DNA of 64,000 bases. Origin: Euonymus europaeus (lineage: Eukaryota > Streptophyta > Magnoliopsida > Celastrales > Celastraceae). The translations under genes were made by a program, and so were the position numbers. How positions within the stretch are numbered: position 1 is the stretch's first letter; each line of letters begins with the position of its first letter. Under the pieces are notes generated by a model that ran no database searches, was not told the DNA's origin, and was given only the letters and a program-made list of their open reading frames with translations. The stretch spans positions 24,239,238 through 24,303,237 of the forward strand of contig OY756960.1 in the NCBI GenBank assembly GCA_963580455.1, read 5' to 3'. Shown here one piece after another: positions 11,077 through 20,335 of this stretch.

Positions 11077-11236
11077 ATGGAGGTCGGACAGATATCTAAC
11101 CTTTGTTTGAGTTTTGAGTTGGATTCAAATATCATTTGTAGGCTATATTATTATTTATGGAGGTCGGACAGATATCTAACCTTTGTTTGAGTTTTGAGTT
11201 GGATTCAAATACCATTTATAGGCTAGATTATTATTT
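11077..11236. repeat. Tandem duplication, 80-bp unit, two copies
   Basis: The unit beginning ATGGAGGTCGGACAGATATC is present at 11077 and again at 11157, a period of 80 bases. Copies differ at only a few positions (for example ATCATTTGTA against ACCATTTATA), which points to a fairly recent local duplication. Confidence 0.85.
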
Positions 11237-12097
11237 GTTACTTTGGTTTAGTTGAGCTTATATTTGTTAAGATTTATATCCCGGTGTGAGCCACCAAAAT
11301 ATTTTCTATTTTTTGTGATTCAGTTTAGTTTGGATACATCGAATGCTCATGAATTTATTCTTTTTAAACCATCGCTATTGATTTTTACGCCCAAAAAAAG
11401 TATTTGATGGTATGAGAGGGTGTCGTCTTTGTTTACAAGACACATTATTTGGAGTTCTCCAATCCAAGTAATGCGAGATTTTAGTAATGACAATGTTGAA
11501 GGTGCATCCTTATCATGGTGTCTGTTAATGTGAACTGTTTCATCAAGGTTGCAGGTCTTTTTTACCTAAAAAAAAGAAAAAATATTTTCTTTTCCTTTTT
11601 CTTTTTCAAGTCATATGATAGTGATAATAAAGTAACGAGAATGATAAGCGCGTTTATGGGATCTGACTAGGATGTTGTGGGAAGATTATGTGTCATGTTG
11701 TCATACCTCACGTATCATGAAAAGCAATAAAGCATGTTTGCAAATGAGATTATGAAATCCTTTTACGGTTCCACCTAACAACTCTTCCATTAGCTAGCTC
11801 TAGCTAGACAAAGTTGATGACGACATTGCCTTCATTTTCTTTTTCGCATTCTTTTCTTTTTCTGACGTTAAACAACAATTATGTCATTTCCCATTGTGTA
11901 TTGTATCCCATCGACCAACTCATGATTGTCGTCGACCTCGACCACTCCTCTCTTCAGTGGTCTCTAGTCATTGTGCTAATAATGATGGTAAGCTATATTG
12001 GACCTGTTGTTCAATCCTTGGTTTAGGAATAAAGGGGTCGGGTTTAAAACTAATCACCATGGAGTCTACTTAAACTTGTTAGCCCGGCGATTAATTT

Positions 12098-12113
12098 ACA
12101 CACACACACACAT
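12098..12113. repeat. (CA)n microsatellite
   Basis: About eight CA units, about 420 bases upstream of the RING-H2 gene start. Confidence 0.85.
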
Positions 12114-12236
12114 TTGTGCAGGCTACATCTTACATTCACACAACCCAGTTGAGTAACAGTGGACAGCTTTAACTTTACTCCCACACGTTCCTTTTTATCT
12201 TGAATTCTTTGCTTTTTTCAAGATTAATCAACATCT

Positions 12237-12246
12237 GCCACGTCAT
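12237..12246 (+). promoter_or_regulatory. ACGT-core element in RING gene promoter
   Basis: GCCACGTCAT lies about 170 bases upstream of the TATA box. ACGT cores of this form are bound by bZIP factors, including those of abscisic-acid responses. Its use here is inferred only from the motif. Confidence 0.3.
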
Positions 12247-12408
12247 AAAACCAAAAACATCAAAGGACGTTAGGATCATTAAACCACCGACTTTTTTTTG
12301 AGCCACGAATATGGCATCTTTATTCCTACCAGACACAGTCTCCTTTACAAAAAACATTAAAAAAATAAAGAAGAAAAAAGCCACCCCCACTCAAAGCCCT
12401 CCTGGCCC

Positions 12409-12417
12409 TTTATAAAC
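12409..12417 (+). promoter_or_regulatory. TATA box of RING-H2 gene
   Basis: CTTTATAAAC lies about 125 bases before the ATG at 12535. It is followed by a long C/T-rich leader (pyrimidine patch, about 12430-12500), a common plant core-promoter layout. Confidence 0.6.
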
Positions 12418-12534
12418 ACCACATATGCCTCCTTAAATCTTCCCTTTCCTCTCCCTCCTCTCTTCCTCTCTTACTTTGTTTCTTTTTCTTTCATCTTCTT
12501 CATCTCTTTTGGTGTTTCAACTTGTTTTGCTTTA

Positions 12535-13017
12535 ATGGGTTTCTTTGTGGAGGATTCAGGTGTAATATTAACCCAAGCAGCTTTAATACTAGCAGTTCTA
12601 AGGTGGGTCTTGACGTGGTTCCTCAAATTCAGAAATAGCGATGATAATGATAAGACCCAGGATCAACGTCCATTTGCTTCATCACAGATGATCAGAGAGA
12701 GTCTTACATTGTCAACATACGGTGACATCATTGGGAGAGCGCCACTGATTTCTGACACGTGCGCCGTGTGCCTGGCCCAGTTGATTAAGCAGGATGAGGT
12801 GCGAGAGCTCAGGAACTGCTGCCATGTGTTCCACAAAGAGTGCATTGATAGATGGTTGGATTATGATCGGGATCAGGATGATCATGAGAATCACAAGACT
12901 TGTCCACTCTGTAGGGCCCCTTTGTTGACGTCGTCTCAAAGTGTGGGCTGGGACAAGTCCGAGCCTAGTTGGGCCGTGGAGAGACTTCTGTACTTGTTTG
13001 GAGACGATCTGCTTTAG
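12535..13017 (+). CDS. RING-H2 finger protein (membrane-anchored E3 ubiquitin ligase)
   Basis: An intronless 160-aa protein. A hydrophobic helix (about residues 12-30, LTQAALILAVLRWVLTWFL) is followed by a short acidic linker and a RING-H2 finger. The zinc ligands are C76, C79, C95, H97, H100, C103, C123 and C126, with the usual RING tryptophan at W107 (DRWL). Length, single helix and finger position match the RHA1/BRH1 group of plant RING-H2 E3 ligases, some of which respond to brassinosteroids or chitin. The finger is normal, apart from an acidic and His-rich insert (DYDRDQDDHENH) between the sixth and seventh ligands. It probably takes ubiquitin from an E2 at an endomembrane; substrates are unknown. 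TATA box and C/T-rich leader lie just upstream. Confidence 0.9.
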   Translation: MGFFVEDSGVILTQAALILAVLRWVLTWFLKFRNSDDNDKTQDQRPFASSQMIRESLTLSTYGDIIGRAPLISDTCAVCLAQLIKQDEVRELRNCCHVFHKECIDRWLDYDRDQDDHENHKTCPLCRAPLLTSSQSVGWDKSEPSWAVERLLYLFGDDLL

Positions 13018-14389
13018 AAGTGATGAGATAAAAAAAAAAATTATGCTATATAGTGGACAGCAAAGCAGGAAAATAGCGAATTTAGTAATTGACTGCAATC
13101 TAGAGCAGTTTTCGGGTTGTAAATATTTTTTTGTATTATAATTTATTTTCAATATATTTACGTGCCTTTTTTGTTTGAGATTGGTAAAATCGGATTCGAC
13201 TTCAAAAACAATTAATTAGTAATAATGGCTCTCAGTTCTCCGAAACCACAATCGTGATTGGGCTGAGTAGTTGGAAAATAATGCTCCAGGCTAACCACAA
13301 AGACCAGGCCCGTTTCAGTGAAAGAATGATACAAATTTGGGTTACGTTGAGAGGCTATGCCACAAATGGCCTTCATGATGTTTAAAAGTTGTTTTTAGGT
13401 CTAAAAAAATCTTACAAAATTGAAATTGACCAAAATTAAACCGTTTGATCAGTATTTTCGATTTTTTTTACATATTTTATACTAAAATCGATCAAGATCA
13501 AAGACGATTCACAAATCTACTTAACATGTGTTATAAATGCATGTGTAAAGATCGCTACTTAACATGTGTTATAAATGCATGTGTAAAGATCGCCTAACAT
13601 TTAAGACCCACGTTAATGGGTCATATTTGGGAGTCTTGAGCATTATCCCCTTTAAAATCATTAGTAATAGCACTCTTCCTGAAGAAGAGCCCGTTTGATT
13701 GATAAAATAGAGGAGGAATATGAGTGATTTATAGAACACATGTATAGAATTAATTGGAGCATTGGTCATGAAGCATTTCATTCCATCATTTAGATTGATT
13801 AAATTTTGCGGGAATGACATTCCATCCCTTCATCTCTCTCCTTCATTTTGATTCCCACTTTTTTATGTGGGAATAACCAATTTCTCATGAAATGACTTCC
13901 CAAATTACAATTTTGACTCCAATTAAATATTAATTAATATATTTGTTATTAATTAATAGATTGCTATTTTATTTTAATTTATTAATTTGTCAATTATAGA
14001 ATTTGTTAATTTTGACTCTAATTATATATAATTTGTACACAAATGAAATATATCGACTATACATAATTATAAAGAAATGACATAATGGACAAAATACAAT
14101 TTCATTCTCATTCTCAATTTTTATACATATCTAACGTGATAATCAAAATCTCATTCTCATTTTTATTCTCACTCAAACCATTCTCAAGACCAAACATCGA
14201 TAAAAACATATCAGCAATTCTATTCCCCGTTCTCCAGACATCATTGATTGATCAGTACATTCAGCTACATAAGAAGCCATTGCGGGGGGTGTGGTGTTCG
14301 GATATTTTGAATAGAATTAATAGGCAAGTATTATAAATTTATAGGTTTAATCGTGTACTGGTGTTAATCAGGGGACAACATCCTCTAAA
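13018..14389. other. AT-rich gene-free stretch
   Basis: Contains the 3' end of the RING gene, the 38-bp tandem duplication (13517-13592) and long AT-rich sequence. Around 13690-14200, GTTTGATT and ATTCTCATTCTC-type stretches resemble plant MITEs, but I could not define ends or target duplication. Confidence 0.4.
13517..13592. repeat. Perfect 38-bp tandem duplication
   Basis: Two identical, adjacent 38-base copies (13517-13554 and 13555-13592), each starting CTACTTAACATGTG. Perfect identity implies a recent slippage or end-joining event, or an assembly artefact. Confidence 0.9.
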
Positions 14390-14547
14390 GTCACCAAGGA
14401 GCTAGACACTCGTGCTAGAGAACCAGAAAAGCACGGATGGTAGCAGTCTAGAGTCGTGGACAACCATTGGATCTCATCATATATAAGACCATGAGGAACG
14501 AGAGCCTCTTCACATTTATTAAGGGCAGTAATAACAGTTAGGGAATC
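14390..14547 (-). pseudogene. RNase H-like (LINE/RVT_3) relic, 3' part
   Basis: On the minus strand this continues, across the gypsy insertion, from the piece at 19355-19430. Here it reads DSLTVITALNKCEEALVPHG, then LIYDEIQWLSTT. The order fits the RNase H domain of plant non-LTR retrotransposons (…IEGDSL.VI.AL, then L..DI). The frame is degraded further along. The GAATC at 14543-14547 is the gypsy target duplication. Confidence 0.6.
14543..14547. repeat. 5-bp target-site duplication of the gypsy element, left copy
   Basis: GAATC sits directly outside the LTR at 14548 and is repeated exactly at 19355-19359, as expected for a Ty3/gypsy integrase. Confidence 0.9.
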
Positions 14548-14743
14548 TGATACGATTCTTGATTGAAAACAGATTACACAGCAATAGATGGCAATAGAAG
14601 AGACAATGTTTTTCTTGATTGATAATGCCAAAACGGCTACAACACAAAATATATGATCAAAAGAAAGGGTATCCGAACCCTACAGGACTTTCACAGCAAC
14701 CCACTAGTGGGCCTTGGTTTAGGAAACTTGGGCCTTTCTAACA
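14548..14743 (-). repeat. 3' LTR of chromovirus
   Basis: Second copy of the 196-bp LTR, differing from the 5' copy (19159-19354) at two bases. The end of the polyprotein frame (stop at 14691-14693) overlaps this LTR. Confidence 0.93.
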
Positions 14744-14757
14744 TTCCCTCCCCCTCC
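14744..14757 (-). other. Polypurine tract of chromovirus
   Basis: On the minus strand GGAGGGGGAGGGAA directly abuts the 3' LTR. It is the expected plus-strand primer site for reverse transcription. Confidence 0.8.
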
Positions 14758-16541
14758 AAAACTGGATCTTGCCCCCAAGATCTAGTGTAAGGAAACTGGT
14801 TGAACATGGTGGAGACTTCTTCCCAGGTAGCATCTTCCAACGCCAGTCCTACCCACTGAACTAAAACTTCCGTAATATCCTCTTTCTTACGTTTTACGAG
14901 CCTGGTACACAAAAACCGTGCGGGTTCCAGAGTCAACTCCCCTTCCACTGTGAACTTCGGTAATTCCTGCACTCGAACAGCCGTTTTACCAATCACTTTA
15001 TTGAGACAGGAAACATGAAAAACAGGGTGCACCTTACAGCCTGTAGGAAGTTGTAGCTTATATGCCACTGCTCCAATGCGTTGAATCACAGAATAAGGCC
15101 CATAAAAACGTGGGGACAATTTCATATTACTCCTCCGACAGATGGTTTGTTGCCTATATGGTTGAAGGCGCAAAAATACAGAGTCCCCCATCTCAAAATG
15201 CCGCTCAGTGCGACGTTTATCTGCTTGTTGTTTCATGCGATTTCGAGCTGCCAGCAAATTAATTTTCAACTGTCTTAACAGCTGATCCCGAGAACGAAGC
15301 TCCTCTCCGACAGCAGCTACCTTGGCAGTTCCATGTTCAAAGGCAGAAAAGCCTCGAGGAGGCCTACCATACATGGCTTCGTAGGGCGTCATTTTAATGC
15401 TGCTATGATAAGAAGTATTATACCAGAGTTCGGCCCATGGCAGCCACCTCACCCACTGTTTAGGATACTCCCCCGAGAAACATCGAAGATAGGTCTCAAG
15501 GCATCGATTCACCACTTCCGTTTGACCATCGGACTCGGGATGATAATGACTGCTCAAACACAGCTGTGTACCTTGCAATCTAAACAATTCATCCCAGAAA
15601 TGGCTCGTGAAAATTTTATCCCGATCCGAAACAATTGAATTAGGAACCCCATGCAATTTAACAATCGTATCCACAAATAATTTAGCCACGATGGCTGCTG
15701 AAAATGGGTGCTTCAAACTCGCAAAATGTGCCGCCTTAGTTAATCTATCCACCACCACCATGATTACCGTGTGCCCCTGAGAGTTCGGCAACCCCTCGAC
15801 AAAGTCCATCGTCAGCTCTGACCATATCTCCTTGGGTAAGGATAGAGGCTGCAACAACCCGGGAGGTCTGATCGTTTCATATTTTTGTCTCTGACACGTA
15901 TCACACTTTGCGATATAAGCTTTAATATCCCTTCGCATTCCAGGCCAGTAAAAACTCCTAAAAACCCGCTTCACAGTCTTGGCATAACCCTCATGGCCGG
16001 CGGTAGGGCTGTCATGCATCTGAAATAATATTTTATGTTTCCATGAAGAGTCGGGGCTGAGGACTACTCGACCTTGATAACGCAAGAGCCCATTAACTAC
16101 TGCGTAGTGTTTGTCAAGGAAATTCGAAGAGGACAACCTGCTGATGCGTTCCAAAATCCACGGATCAGTGGCCATAGCTCGCTGCAATTCCTCTAACCAA
16201 CCAGCAATGACTCCAGAAATGGCCTGTAACTCTGAATCTCCCACTTCTTGGCGCGACAAAGCGTTGGCCACCACGTTATCTGTGCCCTTGCGGTAATGAA
16301 TCTCAAAATCATATCCCAGTAATTTAGTCAACCATTTTTGCTGCAATGGAGTGTGAGCCTTCGAGCCCAACAAGTGCTTGATGCTTTCGTGATCAGTCTT
16401 GATCACAAACTTCCTCCCAATTAAATAAGACTGCCATTTATTGACTGCAAACACTACTGCCAATAATTCCTTTTCGTAAGTGGAGAGTCCCAAATGTTTC
16501 GGTGCTAATTGTTTACTAGCAAATGCGAAGGGCCGACCTTG

Positions 16542-16544
16542 TTA
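16542..16544 (-). other. Premature stop codon in chromovirus RNase H
   Basis: A TAA separates the upstream frame, ending GRGLGDVLS, from the downstream frame, starting QGRPFAFASKQ, both in the same phase. Sequence on either side is conserved, so this is a single point lesion and not a shift or deletion. Confidence 0.88.
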
Positions 16545-19144
16545 AGATAGTACATCCCCTAGACCTCTCCCACTAGCATCTGTCTCTATCACAAAAATAA
16601 GAGCAAAGTCGGGCAGCCTTAACACTGGAGTACTACTCATGGCTACCTTGAGATTATGGAATGCTACTTCTGCCTCCTGCGACCATTGAAAAGCCTTTTT
16701 CTTTAATAAATCAGTCAAGGGTGCACTGATTTTACCATAGTCTATCACGAATTTTCGATAATACCCCGTGAGGCCGAGAAATCCTCTCAGAGCCGTAAGG
16801 GTAGTTGGTCGTGGCCAATCCCGCATCGCTTGAATTTTCGACCCATCTACTTCCACTCCTTCGGCAGTTACTACATGCCCAAGATATTCCACACGCTTGA
16901 CCCCAAAACAACACTTGGACTTTTTTACCAAAAGGTGATTATCCTGCAAACTTTGGAAAACAATCTCCAATTGGCATAAGTGCTGCTCCAAAGTGGAGCT
17001 GTAAATTAATATATCATCTAAAAAAACGATGACAAATTTACGTAAGTGGGGTCGAAATACCGAGTTCATGATATGCTGAAAAGTTCCCGGCGCGTTAGTA
17101 AGACCGAACGGCATCACCAAAAATTCGAAGTGCCCATCATGGGTTTGAAAGGCTGTTTTATGTATATCTTCCTCCTGTACTCTAACTTGATGATACCCGG
17201 CTCGGAGATCTAGCTTGAAGAATATAGTAGCACCATGTAGTTCATCAAGCAATTTGTCAATGACTGGGATAGGATATTTATCCTTGATGGTAATGTCATT
17301 GAGAGCTCGATAATCCACACAAAATCGCCATGTGCCATCTTTTTTTCGAACTAGCAAGGCTGGAGAGGAATATGGACTGGAGGAAGGGCGAATGACCTCA
17401 GAATCCAACATGTCTTTCACCATTTTTTCTATTTCAGTCTTTTGGAAATGAGCATACCGATAAGGCCTCACATTGGTGGGAGAACTTTCAGGCAACGCAG
17501 GGATATGGTGGTTATGTTCTCGCAGAGGAGGCAGCGACGAAGGTTCTCCAAAAACTGTCTCATACTTCTCCAGTAACTGCTGTAGAGAGAAGGCCATTTC
17601 CTCATTCCTATCCACCATTGTGTTGCCCTCAAGTTGATGGATGGTAGTTACCACCACACCCAAGCAATCTGAACCTTGTAGCAATCTCATCATTTGACAC
17701 GCTGCCAGTTCCCTAATAGGCTTAATACTTGAACCTGAGATGGTAACAACTTCCCCTGCTACTGTAAATTCCATGCTCAATTGATTAAAATCCCATAGGA
17801 CCTTTCCCAACGTTCTTAGCCAGGCCATACCCAGAATCACATCACACCCCCCAAGTGGCAAAACATAAAAATTAGCAGTGCCTCTGTATTTTTGAATATG
17901 AAAATCCAGCCCAGTGCAACAGCCCAAAGTCTCTAATCGACCTCCGTCCGCAATCTTCACCCTTATGGCCTCACAACTATTCACAGCATACGACAGCTTT
18001 GCAACTACGCGGGGATGCACAAAGTTGTGCGTGCTACCCGAATCGATAAGTGCAGTAAAAGGTCTTCCCTTAGCAATGAAAGACACTCTCATAGTTTTAG
18101 GAGCAACTGAGCCTTCCATCGCCGCCATAGAAATTTGCAACATCTCCCCATCATCATCTCTCTCTGCCAACTTCTCGTCCTCTTCTACCTGCTCCGTGTC
18201 CTCCTCCAACAAGTATAAGGTCTTTTGTTTACAATGATGGCCAGCTACCCATTTCTCATCACAGTTGTAACACAACTGATTTTTCTTGCGCTCCGACATC
18301 TCAGCAGATGTCAATCGCTTAATAGGGGGCAACATTCCTGATTTGTCTGCAGTTTTGGTTTCACCCACCGTAGGCTTAGTGTTTCGCAGCCCGAACTTGT
18401 CTGACTTTCCCTTCCTAAGTTGCACCTTCTCCTCCATCAACCTGGCCAAACTCATGGCCGAGATCAAGGTTGAGGGCTTATAAGCCTTCACTTCTACCCT
18501 TATTTCATCCACAAGACCGCCTACAAAACATCCAATTAAAAATGAATCCGGTAATCCATCCACCAGGTTGGAGTACTTTTCGAACTCCTTTTGGTACTCC
18601 CTTACTGACCCACTCTGCTTGATTTTCGATAACATCTCAGCATAGTCTTCAAACTCACTAGGCCCAAACCGCCCAACCATAGCTTTAGTGAACTGATTCC
18701 ACCCTGCCCAAAGTCGAGCCTTACTTCCCCACTTGAACCACTGCAAGGCCTCCCCTCTAAGGTAGAAAGAAGCAAACCTCACTTGTATTTCTGGTTGTAT
18801 CTGCTGGAACTCAAAATACTGCTCGGCGCAATACACCCACTCGGTGGGATCCCCTGTTTCAAATTTTGGAAACTCCATGCGCGTGCCTCTCGGAAGGGCC
18901 ACTGCATTTTCTCGTACTTCCGCCCCCATTGACTCCTCTTTGGGCCTTCTTACTTCTTCTGGACTCTGAGTGGAATTACTGGCAGTCTGGTCTAGCTTCG
19001 CCGCAATGCTCATGAGCACCGTCGTCAACGCCTCCATCTGCTGAGCACTCTTGGCGAACCCCATTTGCATCTGCTGCTCCAGCGCAGAAGGGTTCCTTTC
19101 GGGTTTCTGATCCTTTGATATGATAGCAACGGGTGGAGAACCTC

Positions 19145-19156
19145 GCTCTGATACCA
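19145..19156 (-). other. Primer-binding site (initiator Met tRNA)
   Basis: On the minus strand TGGTATCAGAGC lies two bases inside the 5' LTR edge. It complements the 3' end of plant initiator methionine tRNA, the usual primer of plant Ty3/gypsy and Ty1/copia elements. Confidence 0.9.
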
Positions 19157-19158
19157 GA

Positions 19159-19354
19159 TGATACAATTCTTGATTGAAAACAGATTACACAGCAATAGAT
19201 GGCAATAGAATAGACAATGTTTTTCTTGATTGATAATGCCAAAACGGCTACAACACAAAATATATGATCAAAAGAAAGGGTATCCGAACCCTACAGGACT
19301 TTCACAGCAACCCACTAGTGGGCCTTGGTTTAGGAAACTTGGGCCTTTCTAACA
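19159..19354 (-). repeat. 5' LTR of chromovirus
   Basis: 196 bases, TG…CA at its ends, nearly identical to 14548-14743. As the element lies on the minus strand this right-hand copy is the 5' LTR and carries the element's promoter. Confidence 0.93.
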
Positions 19355-19430
19355 GAATCTCCTTCAATGACAATCTCGGAAGTCCTTTGAAAAGCCAATC
19401 AAAGGTCAAATAAGAAGGCATGAGTCGCTG
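19355..19430 (-). pseudogene. RNase H-like relic, 5' part (interrupted by gypsy)
   Basis: Minus-strand reading gives AFLFDL, a stop, then LAFQRTSEIVIEGDS, which continues in frame across the gypsy insertion (at the duplicated GAATC) into the fragment at 14390-14547. The order matches plant RNase H domains of LINE or RVT_3 type. A TGA within the frame shows it was already decayed. Confidence 0.6.
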
Positions 19431-19439
19431 TAAAGACAT

Positions 19440-19522
19440 GCGTTTGGTTTTCAAAAAGATTTTCAACAGTATTTAACATTTTGGGTAGCATAAAATGTTA
19501 TCCAAAATACTAAACCAAACGC
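19440..19522. repeat. Small inverted-repeat element
   Basis: GCGTTTGGTTT at 19440-19450 is mirrored by AAACCAAACGC at 19512-19522, and inner parts (AACATTTT…AAAATGTT) also pair. It forms an 83-bp hairpin, like a very short MITE. No target duplication found. Confidence 0.55.
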
Positions 19523-20335
19523 CACCAATATACCACATTGGTAAAGTCAAAGACTTTCGAATGATATATGTGTAAAAGTCACATCTTAACTACAACAAAA
19601 CATTTTTCGTTATTTAAGCGAGTTGGGTCCAAACTCACTTGTTAAATTTTAGGAGGAATAAAACTATACGAGCCCGATGTAGAGCTGAACAACTCCAAAA
19701 TATACAACAATATTATTGATTTGTTAAGCGGTGTGGATTTATAATATGAAATCAAAACTAGATTCTTTAATTTATTTGGACACTTAAATATGATATCTAC
19801 TCCACTTGTTGGATCTCTCATCTAACACGACACACAAATGCGGGATATATAAATACATAATTAACCCAAGATGCTCGACTTTGGAAAAAATAGTGCTACA
19901 TAGGTTGAATTATACCATTGACATCCTTTTTGGGGGTAAACTGCAATTAACTATAAATGTCGGGTACTAAAAGGTATTAATTCAAACAGTTTAAGTTTCC
20001 TTCTACGGTTTGGTTTGGTTTGAATAGATCACCGCATCTCCATTCTTCAATTCACTCCGTCAAACGAGAAAGGTCCAGTCTCCCACTGTAATTACGAGTT
20101 GCACATACGCACGAGTAAGATCTATGCTATCAGCTCCTTAATTCAGATCTTAGGGCTCAAGCAATCGTTTCTATTCGCTCTCATTTCCTGTGCAATTTCT
20201 TCATTCCCACTCAATTCTCCCATCTGATCCGGATTTAGATAGAGCCATTACTTGTGATTGTGTTGTTCAAATTCTCCTTTGATTTGGATCAATCAGCGTA
20301 CTGAGAGAATTTGGCAGAATAGTTTGGAGAGCAAG
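19523..20335. other. BIG5 promoter and leader region
   Basis: Non-coding stretch before the BIG5 ATG (20336). The last ~300 bases are C/T-rich, like a plant leader. TSS not assigned; a TATAAAT-like string at about 19845-19855 may be too far upstream to serve this ATG. Confidence 0.4.

Larger units (their letters stand above)
14691..19070 (-). pseudogene. Chromovirus gag-pol polyprotein with one in-frame stop
   Basis: One long frame, broken by a single TAA (16542-16544). The first ATG in frame is at 19070, just after the primer-binding site; the open frame itself continues back into the 5' LTR. In order: gag with the core near 18600-18900; zinc knuckle (CYNC…HHC, about 18228-18276); protease with ALIDSGSTHNF (about 18035-18060); reverse transcriptase with VDYRALND and FLDDILIYS (about 17010-17310); RNase H starting ETDASGRGLG, where the stop falls; integrase with an HHCC finger (CDTCQRQ) and DDE acidic motifs; and a chromodomain near 14800-14900 (VLVQWVGL…DATWEE). 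Apart from the stop, the frame is open from end to end. Chromodomains of this group target insertion to heterochromatin. Confidence 0.88.
14548..19354 (-). mobile_element. Ty3/gypsy chromovirus LTR retrotransposon, nearly intact
   Basis: A 4,807-bp element on the minus strand. Two 196-bp LTRs (14548-14743 and 19159-19354), each TG…CA in reverse orientation, differ at only two positions. A perfect 5-bp target duplication (GAATC) flanks them. A primer-binding site for initiator Met tRNA follows the 5' LTR (19145-19156), and a purine-rich tract precedes the 3' LTR. The polyprotein runs gag, protease, reverse transcriptase, RNase H, integrase, chromodomain, with one premature stop. Short LTRs, small size and a C-terminal chromodomain suggest a Reina-like chromovirus, but the clade is inferred. 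With a rate of about 1.3e-8 per site per year, two differences imply an insertion under half a million years old. Confidence 0.93.
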
